Positions 11,385-21,207 of a stretch of 64,000 nt of DNA are shown one piece after another. The notes under the pieces are model-generated. The model saw nothing but the letters and a program-made list of their open reading frames with translations. It made no database searches and had not been told where the DNA came from. The stretch spans positions 27,839,769-27,903,768 of the forward strand of contig CM057154.1 in the NCBI GenBank assembly GCA_029962745.1. The letters are read 5' to 3'. A program made the position numbers and the translations under genes. Numbering within the stretch: position 1 is the first letter of the stretch; the number at the start of each line of letters is the position of its first letter. Source of the DNA: Echinometra lucunter (taxonomy: Eukaryota > Echinodermata > Echinoidea > Camarodonta > Echinometridae).

Positions 11385-11540
11385 GGCCTCGAACCCGGCC
11401 TCGATCCAAGTCATCGAGGCCGCATGCTACGAGGCCGAGGATGAGTCCGAGTCACAACATTACGAGGCCAACTTGAAGGCCAGGGCCGAGGACTGGCAAA
11501 GTTGGCCTCGAGGCCGGCCTCGAGACCTCCAAGACTAGTG
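11385..11540. repeat. GAGGCC-rich low-complexity tract
   Basis: GAGGCC and its complement GGCCTC recur irregularly through this segment (for example GGCCTCGAGGCCGGCCTCGA near 11502). It is much more GC-rich than its surroundings. It looks like a decayed simple repeat. Confidence 0.55.
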
Positions 11541-11733
11541 ACTGGGAGTTAAACCAGACTTAAACTACCCCCTACTTGAGTCTAACGATTTATTGCCACA
11601 CTTGGATCAGGGTTAAGCTAAACCTCGCTATCAGAATAGGAAATTTTAACCCAGGGTTAAAGTGGCAAAGTTAGACTAGGGTTAAACGTAACCCAGGGTT
11701 GAGTTAAACCAACTATCAGAATAGGAACTGTAG
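11541..11733. repeat. AACCCAGGGTT-bearing short repeat
   Basis: AACCCAGGGTT appears twice (near 11650 and 11690), and TATCAGAATAGGAA appears twice (about 11629 and 11713). This suggests a small decayed inverted-repeat element. No coding content was found. Confidence 0.4.
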
Positions 11734-12244
11734 GCTTTAAGAATTTCTGTTTTTAGTTTGACCATCCATCTTTGTTTTAGCCACCAGAAAAATGGACATT
11801 AACCTAATACCTTCTCAGTTTTATTTTCTATGGGATTCATATCCAATATCAATACCCTATTTTATCGTCAAACTGATATCATTTTAACATACACAGTTTT
11901 AGAGCACAGGGTAATTTTCAGACAGTACAACTTTTCTTACTCAGGAAATTAATACATAAAAGTAGCCACTAATTCTAGTTCTAATTACACTCTAATATGA
12001 TATAATGGATCAAATATCAAGTATCTATGGAAAAAGTCTATTTCTGGCACTTGAACCTACACAAATGAAACTGAAAGAAGAGAATCAAGTGTTAAAGGAG
12101 TGGAGGATTGAAAGAGTCATGTTTATGACCTGTTGTTCTACTTTCCTGATATAAACTGAAAATTGTTACAGTGGGCAAAGCTTCATTATCAAGACAAATC
12201 TGATTATTAAAGTACTTATTTTGAAGATTTAATATACATTAACA
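11734..12244 (+). promoter_or_regulatory. TLR-A 5' flank, class 1
   Basis: About 510 bases from CTTTAAGAATTTCTG to the start codon match 41424-41937 upstream of TLR-C almost base for base. They match the flanks of TLR-B and TLR-D only loosely. The start is in a good context (TTAACAATGG). About 75 bases upstream, GTTACAG precedes GCAAAGCTTCATTATC, a possible 3' splice site that would place an untranslated exon further upstream. No certain TATA box was found. The promoter role is inferred from conservation and position. Confidence 0.5.
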
Positions 12245-14986
12245 ATGGCTGTCAGTAATTTCTGCCTGTTCATTTGGCTCGTGCTCTGGGGAATCTGTGT
12301 TCTATGTGATGCTTCAGGAGACACCACAATGGCTCCACATCAACGATGTTCTATCATCTCACAGACTAGAGTCAAATGCTCTCATCTGCAACTCAGATCC
12401 GTACCTCAGTCGTTACCTAACACCCTGGAGGTATTCGATCTGTCATACAACAACCTGACCGTGCTTTACAATGCATCATTCACCAAGTACAACCTCATTA
12501 AAATCTTGAATATCGCTCATAATTTCATCCAAGTTCTGGAGAGTGGCACTTTTGGAAATCTTCTAGGACTTGAGAGGCTAATATTGGAAAACAACACCAT
12601 AACTGAAATACCAACAACTCTGTTTGTGAACAATACAATCATTTCAACTCTGATTCTCTCAAGCAACAAGCTTTGGAGGATTCCTCATTTGCATGGACTC
12701 TGTTCAAACAAGTTGCATGGAAATGCAACAGGTTTACAGTTGAGAAATGTAACATTAATTGATTTCTCTTACAACAATTTGACATTATTTGAAAAGGAAG
12801 ATTTTGCACCCTTCCACAATTGCTCCATTTATGACTTTGTGCTTGGGTACAACAAGGTGACTAGTTTTCCAGAGAAAGGTTTCTCTGAATGCTCTAAGGT
12901 TGGCAAGCTTGACGTAAGTCATATTCATCTTCGAAAGTTTGAGGTTCGCTCCTTCTTAGGTATCAAAGGAATGAAAGAGATTTCATTGGAACATTCAAAA
13001 ATACACATCATTATTCCTTTAAACGACTCCACTTATAACTCAGGAGAACAATTCCCCCAAATTGGAATATTACAGTTGAAATGGAATGAAATAGAACAAA
13101 TTCCTGACTATGCCCTGTATGGATTTGAATACCTAGAAATTCTTGATTTGGGTTGGAATAGAATAAATGCCATATCAAACAAATCTTTTTGTTACTTGAG
13201 AAACCTGGTGGTATTAAATTTATCACAAAATAAAATCCACTCCCTTTCCTATGGCACTTTTGCATGTCTTCCAAATCTGGAATATGTCAACTTGGCATTA
13301 AATTCCATCTATGCCTTGGAACCAGGTTGGTTCGCTGGTGCCTTATCTCTTAGAAATTTGGATTTGTTTCGTTGCAACATCAATGCCATTAAAGACGGTT
13401 CTTGGAACACAACCAACTTGCAGATCATAAACCTATCATATAATAAGCTAACTCATATCAGCAGACTCATGTTTACTGGTTTATCTCATTTACAAATTTT
13501 GAGATTATCGGGAAATGGACAACTGTACAATATTGACAGCAATGTTTTTTGGGACCTGGCAGCTCTAAAAGTACTTGAAATGTTTGACATAAGCAGGTTC
13601 ATTCTCAATGGTTCATTTGCTGAGATGGGAAAGCTTGTCCACCTTGACTGTTCGTTCATCACGACTGGACTAAGCTTTGTATCTGTTCACCAGTTTACAC
13701 ACACATCAGCATTACAAACTCTTAACATGTCCCATTCCAGTATTGATGCTGACACTATGTGGAATGGGATTACAAAGGAATCACTTTTCCTGGGACTGAC
13801 ATCCTTACGTACTCTTCGATTGAAAGGCAATGACCTAAGTGATTTGCCTAATGTTTCTTGGATATTCTCTCCTCTTATAGAAATGACACTACTTGATCTA
13901 ACCCACTGTCGTTTGAATGTGGTTCCATCAGAAGTGTTTAGAAATTTGACAAAACTCAAAGAATTACGGCTTGATAACAACAACATTGTGAGTATTTCTG
14001 AACTTGCATTTCAAAACTCATACCACCTACAAGACCTGCTTCTCCAATTCAATGAAATAAAATCGCTGGAAAAAAACGTATTTAGTGGCACAGTCAACCT
14101 GAAACGTCTTTATCTCCAAAATAACAAAATTTCATCAATGAGACCTGATACCGTAATACCCACTAGCTTGATTCGTCTTGATATTGCAGAAAATCCATTC
14201 ACTTGCACTTGCCAGCTAGCCTGGTTTACTCATTGGCTCCGTACTACCAATGTTGACTTGGAACCTCAGAACAAAATTTTATGTTCAACTACTTCATTCA
14301 AGGCTCTTGTAAACCAACCAGTTTCGTCATTTGATCCTGAAGAATACTGCGTCATCAATGTTATCCTTGCTACAGGGGTTACTATTGCACTTGTTACTGT
14401 GCTATTTCTTTGTATTCTGGTTTATTACAAGAGATGGTGGTTCAATCACAAGATATTTCTTCTGAAACTAGCTGTCTGTGGCTACACAGAAATAACAGAG
14501 GATGTAGATCCAGGCGACTATGAATATCAGCTCAACCTCATGTTCCATGAAGCTGATAAAGATTGGGTTGATAATTACATGAAACCTGCACTGGAAGAGA
14601 GGATGCCTGATCTAGGAAGAGTGGCCTTTGGAGATGATGATCTCAACCTAGGGATGTACTATCTCAATGCTTTATATGATAATATTGAAAACAGCTTCAA
14701 GACAGCATTGTTGATCAGTAACCAGTCAGTGGATGATACATGGTTTATGACCAAGCTTCGAATGGCTGTGGAACATGTGAATGACACCAAACTAGACAAA
14801 ATTATCTTGATATTTCTAGAAAACATCCAGGAAGCTAATTTACCATACCTTGTGAGACTGTTGTTGAGTAGGAACAAACCATATTTGTTGGTGACAAATG
14901 ATGAAGATGGACAGGATCTGTTTTGGGCTCAGTTTGAAAAAGAAATGAGAGTGAACAGAGCTATTAACAGTGTTATTCCCACATAA
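12245..14986 (+). CDS. Toll-like receptor, single exon (TLR-A)
   Basis: A 913-residue type I membrane receptor, presumably for microbial ligands at the cell surface or in endosomes. Residues 1-24 are a hydrophobic signal peptide. C35 and C45 belong to an N-terminal cap. About twenty leucine-rich repeats span about 60-645, with many N-glycosylation sequons. The C-terminal cap follows (FTCTCQLAW; C654, C656, C680, C702). A membrane segment lies at about 704-728 and a TIR domain at about 759-905. The TIR is unusual. Box 1 reads YQLNLMFH (761-768), and the BB-loop region reads FGDDDLNLG, so the usual RDxxPG proline is leucine (L802). Box 3 FW is kept (893-894). The reading frame has no defect. 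The N-terminal half is closest to TLR-C, and residues about 498-575 differ from TLR-B and TLR-C (SSIDADTMWNG). Single-exon structure fits echinoid TLRs. The TLR call is very secure; ligand and signalling partner are unknown. Confidence 0.96.
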   Translation: MAVSNFCLFIWLVLWGICVLCDASGDTTMAPHQRCSIISQTRVKCSHLQLRSVPQSLPNTLEVFDLSYNNLTVLYNASFTKYNLIKILNIAHNFIQVLESGTFGNLLGLERLILENNTITEIPTTLFVNNTIISTLILSSNKLWRIPHLHGLCSNKLHGNATGLQLRNVTLIDFSYNNLTLFEKEDFAPFHNCSIYDFVLGYNKVTSFPEKGFSECSKVGKLDVSHIHLRKFEVRSFLGIKGMKEISLEHSKIHIIIPLNDSTYNSGEQFPQIGILQLKWNEIEQIPDYALYGFEYLEILDLGWNRINAISNKSFCYLRNLVVLNLSQNKIHSLSYGTFACLPNLEYVNLALNSIYALEPGWFAGALSLRNLDLFRCNINAIKDGSWNTTNLQIINLSYNKLTHISRLMFTGLSHLQILRLSGNGQLYNIDSNVFWDLAALKVLEMFDISRFILNGSFAEMGKLVHLDCSFITTGLSFVSVHQFTHTSALQTLNMSHSSIDADTMWNGITKESLFLGLTSLRTLRLKGNDLSDLPNVSWIFSPLIEMTLLDLTHCRLNVVPSEVFRNLTKLKELRLDNNNIVSISELAFQNSYHLQDLLLQFNEIKSLEKNVFSGTVNLKRLYLQNNKISSMRPDTVIPTSLIRLDIAENPFTCTCQLAWFTHWLRTTNVDLEPQNKILCSTTSFKALVNQPVSSFDPEEYCVINVILATGVTIALVTVLFLCILVYYKRWWFNHKIFLLKLAVCGYTEITEDVDPGDYEYQLNLMFHEADKDWVDNYMKPALEERMPDLGRVAFGDDDLNLGMYYLNALYDNIENSFKTALLISNQSVDDTWFMTKLRMAVEHVNDTKLDKIILIFLENIQEANLPYLVRLLLSRNKPYLLVTNDEDGQDLFWAQFEKEMRVNRAINSVIPT

Positions 14987-15200
14987 AATGTTAAAAGTTC
15001 GGGGAAAGGACTGTCAAAGATTTACAAAAGTGTATTAATGCAATTGATAACATTTGCTGGTGTTGCACATGGGTGTATTCTCGGTCCTTCTTCATTTGTA
15101 CAAAACAGCAAAGTTTTGAATGTGCAATGCCTGTTGGAAAAGAGTATACTGTGCACACCAGGAAAGAAAATAATGAAACCCTAAAACACAGTTTTATTGT
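14987..15200 (+). other. TLR-A 3' flank, conserved block 1
   Basis: Homologous to the sequence after the stop codons of TLR-B, C and D (GGGAAAGGACTGTCAAAG, then AACATTTGCTGGTGT). Probably 3' UTR. The homology is cut at 15201 by a transposon and resumes at 16171. Confidence 0.6.
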
Positions 15201-15204
15201 TTAA

Positions 15205-16166
15205 CCCATATCTTCCTAACTACGGATTTTCCCATAGTTTGCGAAAATGCTGCAAAAGCCCAACTACAGATTTTACTGCAGTTGAAGCAGAGTTGAAGAA
15301 TCAATATGTAAAATGATGTTATTTTGTCATGCAACCTTTGGCATTGTATCCCAAAATTCATTGCAATACTTCCCGAGTCTACAGTTTACCTCTGATAGCA
15401 TTCAAAATCTGCTTTATCTTGACATTTCGGCCATATTTTCATCATGTTTGCTTGATTTTTTGTTGGATTTGTTGATGTGTTTTCATTGGGAGCATTACAA
15501 TGCATTACTGCATATTGCCCGGACCTTTGCGGCTGCATTTTCAGACCCTTCTCACTAATTTTGCACCCTAAAATTTTCCATTTTGGATGAGTTTTTAACC
15601 TTGTCAAGGTACCACCCATTTGTTTTTATGTACTGGTAACAATAAAATCTGACTGTTGATTTTATTTTTGTCTCAGAGATATATTACAATATGATAATAG
15701 TATGGTCAGGGACAGTCATTATTCTGGTCATATGGAGATGACTATTTTATGTTTTCTATTTTATATTTGCACTCATTTATTAAACGCATGATATATGAGT
15801 CCAAAACTAAAATGTGTACTATTCCTCAATAGTATGCTCATAATTATAAAAGAGACTTTCTGATTTTTCACAACAACATGAATATGTAAAATCAACGTTT
15901 GTTTGTACTTTTCAGTTACAATTCAACAACATTTGTAACATAATTCGTCTTCACAGAAATATTATACCCTTCCAAAATATATGTATATGATATAACAGAG
16001 CCCATTTTATGCCTTTTTCAATGATGTACATATCTTTTTTCTTATATTCTTTATAATTGTACTTTGAGAGAAATTTGTCAGATTTGTGCTCCAAATTTGT
16101 GAATGCATAGAAAGTTCTTGGGCATTTTGTGACTTCGCATAGTGAATGGCACTGGGCAGATATGGG
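15205..16166. mobile_element. piggyBac-type non-autonomous element (TTAA target)
   Basis: A 962-bp insert has inverted ends CCCATATCT...AGATATGGG and is flanked by TTAA on each side (15201-15204, 16167-16170). TLR-C and TLR-D carry a single TTAA at the matching place (near 44910 in TLR-C), which is the empty site. TTAA duplication plus ends starting CCC is the piggyBac signature. There is no transposase frame, so any movement would need a transposase in trans. Confidence 0.8.
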
Positions 16167-16170
16167 TTAA

Positions 16171-16838
16171 AAATCTTACAAACTGACATTCTTATGGTTG
16201 GAATATGGAAGTTACCAGAGTTTCAGATGGAGTAACAGTCATTATGTATTGTAAAATTCAAATGATTCAGCAAGCCATAACCCAGGGTACGGTGTTGTTT
16301 AGCACCACCTCGTATCCATCAGCAATGTTGTCATGTCGACTTTTATGTCACATCGGCGATAATGTTCCAAATGCAGATTTTTCATCTTTTATGAAGACTT
16401 TGATGACATATGACAAGAAGTTTCTCAATTCCATGAAAATCTTCTTTTGTAAAACCATAGAAGTTTAATTTCACTTGTTTTTTGGAACCAAGGGTACAGA
16501 ACTGGGAAAAAAAACCAACAAAATGGGACATTTTTAGTTGGTTCCCCAGGGTAACAACCATCTCATCAAATGAAATTCTAAAGGAATGTGTATCTATGAA
16601 AATGTAAAATTAAAGATGTTTACATTGTGCAGGCTCAGTATTTTCAAATCAGCAAATAAGTATGTGCATGAAAGGACACCCTATTTACAAATCTTATAAC
16701 TCATTTTTTTTTTTTTTTTTTTGGGGGGGGGTGGTTTAAATAAGTGTTTCAATGATCTTTGAAATTAGCCCTGGGTGTGGAAGCAACATTTGTATAGAAA
16801 AAACTAAAGCTATACATGTACCTGTAGGTGAATACTAA
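16171..16838 (+). other. TLR-A 3' flank, conserved block 2
   Basis: Resumes homology with 35396-36030 (TLR-B) and 44925-45560 (TLR-C). Markers are TGACATTCTTAT, ATAACCCAGGGTA and TGAAATTCTAAAGGAATGTG. No coding frame is conserved between the copies. A T-run followed by G-run lies at 16706-16731. Confidence 0.6.
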
Positions 16839-17202
16839 TAAACCCATTCCACTTTAGAAATAGACTTTCCATCAAAGTCTAAAAATTTGTTCAATATTTC
16901 AATGTTTTTGCAGTCTAATTTTAGCCATTTTACGGAGGTGGATGGACAGAAATCCATTTAAGAAATAGAAAAATAGTACACAGGTTCGGTGGATTTCACA
17001 AAGGTTCGCTGAAAAGCGAACCTGCCTGCCACCAAGGTTTGCTTTTTAGCGAACCTGCCGGCCTCAAAAGTTCGAATTTTAGCGAACCTGCAAGCCACCA
17101 AGGTTCGCTTAATAGCGAACCTGCCTGCCACAAAGGTTTGCTTTTTAGCGAACCTGCCGGCCTCCAAGGTTCGCTTTTTAGCGAACCTGCTTGCCACCAA
17201 AA
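16839..17202. repeat. Insert bounded by a 40-bp direct repeat
   Basis: The sequence AACTAAAGCTATACATGTAC plus about 20 further bases occurs at 16798-16838 and again at 17203-17242. The intervening 364 bp are absent from the other TLR units. This insert contains the 33-bp hairpin array. The direct repeat is too long for an ordinary transposon target duplication, so replication slippage or a tandem duplication is more likely. Confidence 0.65.
17001..17198. repeat. Minisatellite of six 33-bp hairpin units
   Basis: Six consecutive units of exactly 33 bp. Each contains an inverted repeat of the type GGTTCGCT / AGCGAACC around a four-base loop, followed by CTGCCNGCC. Because 33 is divisible by 3, the reverse strand stays open for 80 codons as an 11-residue repeat (GRFAKKQT-like). 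I read that as a by-product, not a gene. Units 2 and 5 are nearly identical, suggesting higher-order duplication. Confidence 0.85.
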
Positions 17203-17242
17203 AAAAAACTAAAGCTATACATGTACCTGTAGGTGAATACTA

Positions 17243-17584
17243 TAGCATTTTCAAGATACTTTTTATATGGTATTGCAGACATCACCAATGTGGTTCTGCC
17301 AGTAGAGTTTATTATCAGTGGTTACACCTAGAAATACCAGTGTCAAAACCTACCTCACATTGGTATTATTCATAGTTAGATGTACACTACCAAAATTACA
17401 TGTCTTATTAGGAAAAATCTTAAAATTGATATCGTTTATCATGATGAATTTATATGTTTTAAACCACTCTGTAAGCACAATTAATATGTTACTAAAAGTA
17501 AATTGTGGAGTTTCCACATTTTCAAAAATACACATGATACACATTTAATCAGCATTCATACTGATTAATTAGAATATTTCAATC
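17243..17584 (+). other. TLR-A 3' flank, conserved block 3
   Basis: Homologous to about 36040-36425 of the TLR-B unit (CAGACATCACCAATGTGG, CACATTGGTATT, TTTATATGTTTTAAACCACT). No gene was found. The homology is interrupted at 17588 and picks up again at 19717. Confidence 0.6.
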
Positions 17585-18167
17585 ATTGGGTGATTTCATC
17601 TTTGGTGTTTGTGGTTGATGTTGGTGTTAAGAAACAAATTTCTGCTGAAATCGGGCTCTAACACCGCTGGTCAGATCAAGGAGCTGATACCGATATCCTA
17701 ACACCATGGATCGACGAAGGAAAAGAAAGTTGGTTTTAACTATTAAATTATGAGTGTGAAATTTCCTACAATTACACGAGCAGTACAGAAATTCTAAAAG
17801 CAATCCTTATTTGAACTATAGTGTGGCAAGAAACTTCACAGAAATGGGTGATCTTGATAGCAACATTAAGTTAAGGGTTAACTTGTCTTGAGTTTTTCAC
17901 TTGCAGCAGAAAATGCTTCGGTGGCTCCTGCAGCTAGACGCCAGGTCGGACGGTGCAGCGCGTGCATGGCAAACTGCCAAAGTTGTGCATCACCTTAGAT
18001 TAAGCTGTAAAGTTTCATGACTTTTGCACTGTAAATGTTGATTAAAAACTCTTCCTGATCAATAATTTGGATTCCTTGAGTCCTTTACTACAGAAAATCT
18101 ACTTTCAAATGTATCAGATCTCTAAAATAATGGCAAGAAAAGATTTTCCATTCATTCCCGAAGTGCT

Positions 18168-18420
18168 CTGGAATAATAATAATAATAATATGCAACATTT
18201 ATATAGCGCTTAATACAAATGCTTCTAAGCGCTGCATTTCATTACCCCGGCTTTAGCATGGCTACCCTGATCAGGCGCTCGAGCATTCAAGGAATTTCTT
18301 CCTACTGGGTACCCATTTACTTCTGGAAAAGGTATTGAAAATAGGTCCGTCCAGTAGATCAGTCCATAGACTAGACTACTTAGACCAAACATTGGTCTAT
18401 ATAGCTCCACATTTAGACTA
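18168..18420. repeat. TATATAGCGCTT-type dispersed repeat
   Basis: An AAT trinucleotide run is followed by CATTTATATAGCGCTTAATA and a stretch with GGTACCCATTTACTTCTGG. This arrangement is typical of a dispersed repeat seen in many marine invertebrate genomes. No coding potential. The family name was not resolved. Confidence 0.4.
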
Positions 18421-18430
18421 AGGTGTAAAG

Positions 18431-18658
18431 AGTTCCCTTCTGTTAAACAAAATTTGCATAACTGCTAAGAAATCTCTTACAAGTCTCCAAAGCACATACC
18501 CCGACACCACCACCACCACCGACCATGAAGTGAATACTTCTTATAATCCCTGTTAAACAAAATTTGCATAACTGCTAAGAAATCTCTTACAAGTCTCCAA
18601 AGCACATACCCCGACACCACCACCACCGACCGTGAAGTGAATACTTCTTATAATCCCT
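18431..18658. repeat. Tandem duplication, about 108 bp x 2
   Basis: The segment from GTTAAACAAAATTTGCATAA through CCGACACCACCACCACC to ATACTTCTTATAATCCC occurs twice in a row. One CAC triplet differs between copies. Confidence 0.8.
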
Positions 18659-18810
18659 AGGGGTTTAGTGTTAGTCAGTGGGAATTTGTACATGAAATTA
18701 AACACCAACTGCCAAGCTTAGTTCAGCAGACGACATTCAACAAAAATTAAAAACCAACAACCGGAACTACATCAAAAAAATCAGAGGTCAACACTAAAAT
18801 TTATCAATTT

Positions 18811-19618
18811 TTTGTCTCGCACACTGGAGATGAAGGCGAGACTTAGGGATCCAAATGGCGTCCGTCCGTCCGTCATTCGTCTGTTGTCTGTGTGTTGTCT
18901 CTTATGACGCATAACTAGGCAACTGTTGCTGCAATGGCAACCAAAATTGGGTGATAGATGCACTTGGGGTACATTCATGTTATGACACCTTTGGAGGTCA
19001 CATGGTAAAGTCAAAGGTCATTTCAGGTCAAACGTTAAAGTTTATCTTCAGGACTCTCTTATGACAGATAACTTTGCAACCATCCCTCACTTTTCAACCA
19101 AACTTGGGTTATAGATGCAGTAAGGGGACCTGCATGTAATGATGCTGTCGGAGGTCATGTGATAAGGTCAAAGGTCATTTGAGGTCATATGTTAAAGTTT
19201 ACCTGCAAGACTTTCTTATGACACATAACTCTGCACATGTTGCTGCAGTGGCAACCAAACTTGGGTGATAGATGCACTTGTGGTACATTCATGTTATGGT
19301 GCCTGAGATCACATGGTAAAGTCAAAGGTCATTTCAGGTCAAACATTATAATCTATCTGCCAGACTCTCTTATGACAGATAACTTTGCAACTGTCACTTT
19401 TCAAACAAAGTTGGGTTATAGATGCAGTAAGGGGACCTGCATATAATGGTGCTGTCAGAGGTCACGTGATAAGGTCAGTCATTTGAGGTCATATGTTAAA
19501 GTTTATCTGCAGGACTCTCTTATGACGCATAACTTGGCAACTGTTGCTGCAATGGCAACCAAACTTGGGTGATAGATGGACTGGGAGTTGTTATTTTCAC
19601 AAGTGGGCGAGACACAAC
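18811..19618. repeat. AGGTCA-array element nested in the 2.1-kb transposon
   Basis: Short inverted ends (TTTGTCTCGC at 18811; GGGCGAGACACAA ending near 19617) bound alternating units of about 155 bp. Each unit carries AAAGGTCA followed by another half-site. At 19165-19187 three half-sites are spaced 1 and 4 bases apart. The same family recurs at 38860-39790, 47190-48270 and 62275-63210. The right end alone recurs at about 48700-48720. Confidence 0.65.
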
Positions 19619-19802
19619 ATAGCTTATGCCTTGTTTTCATTTCATAGTTGGTGTTAGATCGTAATTTTGGGCCGAAATAAACACTAACACAAACACCGAA
19701 CGTGAAATCACCCATTTTCATCATAATTTGCTTCTGTCAGTAATGTACAGCACAACTGAAATCATAATAATTTGTTTAAGCAAGGTATATATACGTAAGT
19801 AG

Positions 19803-20740
19803 TAGTGGTCTGGTCGACAGGAATTTTTGCTGTCGACATGTCGGTAGAAAAAAATCTCGATGTCAACATATGTGTCGACATAAGTAAGTTTTTTTTTTTC
19901 ACTAGCAGAAAATTTGGTATCCAACTGTGCCCGACTGTCTGGGTGCACTGCCGTAGTGGCCTGCCCTGTACCGTAGAAGACTGTGACAGCTGCTGGGACA
20001 GCTGCCATAATCACACCTTATCTAGTGATGAAATCATGCCCTACATGTCTGTATTATTCATTTAATGTACCCATTCATACATTGAACTCAAAAAGTAATC
20101 GATGAGTAAAAATATCTGGACAAATTTACCTCCTGGGTAAGTGTAACTTTTTGTTTAGTGTCATCCATGCAAATGAGTCCGACATTTGGACCGATAATAT
20201 CTCTCTCCTCGATCGAGCATGCGTGATATATATAGCGCACTATAAAGCGCAGGTTGTTTGTGATGTCCGTTTTGTAAGTAGGCGAATGAATACTAGTAGA
20301 TTAATTCAAACTATAATAGACAAACGCATTTGACAGAACCTAACGCCTAGCGATCGGCCTCCCGGACACGATCGCCTCCCGTGCCGTGCACGTGGCACCG
20401 CCCTGGTTACGATATCTGTTTTGCAAAAGGCAAAATGATCTAAGATCATTGTGTATATTTTCAAACGTCCATTCCATGATGGAAATCTGCAGAGAGCTAT
20501 ATCTAGCATGCGCTAGCTATAGACAAATCCGTCACGTTACTGTTAGTCGTAAGTACTACATTGTAAATAAGTGTTGGCGTCACCGTCTGTCTGTTTCGAA
20601 TGATCGACGTTAATCATGAATCAAACAGACCTCTTGTAGGTTGGTTTTTTTGTCGACATAAAAAGAATCCATGTCAACATGTTGACATATTTTGTCTGTT
20701 GACATTAATGTCGACAAACCTCATGTCGACCAGATCATTA
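19803..20740. mobile_element. hAT-like non-autonomous element
   Basis: A 938-bp insert with inverted ends TAGTGGTCTGGTCGACA...CGACCAGATCATTA. An 8-bp direct duplication GTAAGTAG flanks it (19795-19802, 20741-20748). An 8-bp duplication is the hAT hallmark. The subterminal regions are rich in TGTCGACA/TGTCAACA words, plausible transposase binding sites. No transposase frame was found. Confidence 0.72.
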
Positions 20741-20845
20741 GTAAGTAGTTTGTGTTTTTTCATTCATATATCACTATCAGAAAGAGTTATACATGTAGAG
20801 AGCTATCATTTCTGTATACATAATCATAATCCAAGTGGTTATAGC

Positions 20846-21207
20846 TCGTTATTCCGAAGGTTTGTTATTCTGAATGTTAGAATAATGCAAAGGTTCTTTA
20901 TTCTGAAAGTTTGTTGTTTCAAACCTTGTTTCATTTTGGGATTAATGAACTTTCGGAATAACGAACATCATTTCGTTTTCGGATTAACGTACCTTTGGAA
21001 TAACGAACCTTATTTCATTTTCGGACTAAAGATTCCTCGGACTAACGAACCTTCAGAATAAGGCCACAGATGTTCGGATTAACAAACCCTTTTTCATTTT
21101 CAGACTAACGAACATCTAGGTACACGCAATTCGCTTGTTTCAGAATAACGGACCTTCGGAATATTGTACCTTCGGAATAACGAACCTTCAGAATAACGAA
21201 CATCACC
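20846..21207. repeat. TTCGGAATAACGAACC degenerate array
   Basis: About 16-bp words appear first as GTTATTCCGAAGGTTTGT and, further on, as the reverse complement TTCGGAATAACGAACC. The array thus has two halves in opposite orientation. It is diverged and non-coding; the 20600-21061 ORF is a read-through. Confidence 0.7.

Larger units (their letters stand above)
17588..19713. mobile_element. 2.1-kb inverted-repeat DNA transposon, non-autonomous
   Basis: Inverted ends of about 34 bp (GGGTGATTTCA...TGAAATCACCC, with GGTGTTTGTG shared inside) bound the insert. It is flanked by ATT on both sides (17585-17587, 19714-19716). The TLR-B unit shows the uninterrupted site CAATCATTTTC near 36420. No transposase frame was found. 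It carries a SINE-like piece, a 108-bp tandem duplication and a nested AGGTCA-array element. The superfamily is not assigned. Confidence 0.75.

Noticed and set aside
13011..13274. Antisense ORF inside TLR-A, with matching ORFs in the other TLRs
   Set aside because: It repeats in each TLR only because the sense codons are conserved; no independent support.
15641..15648. AATAAA as the TLR-A polyadenylation site
   Set aside because: It lies inside the piggyBac-type insert and is absent from the other TLR units.
17001..17198. CRISPR-like array
   Set aside because: The 33-bp units are contiguous with no unique spacers, and the DNA is animal nuclear.
16958..17200. 80-codon minus-strand ORF with an 11-residue repeat
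   Set aside because: It exists only because the 33-bp minisatellite unit is divisible by three. No signal, domain or conserved flank supports a gene.
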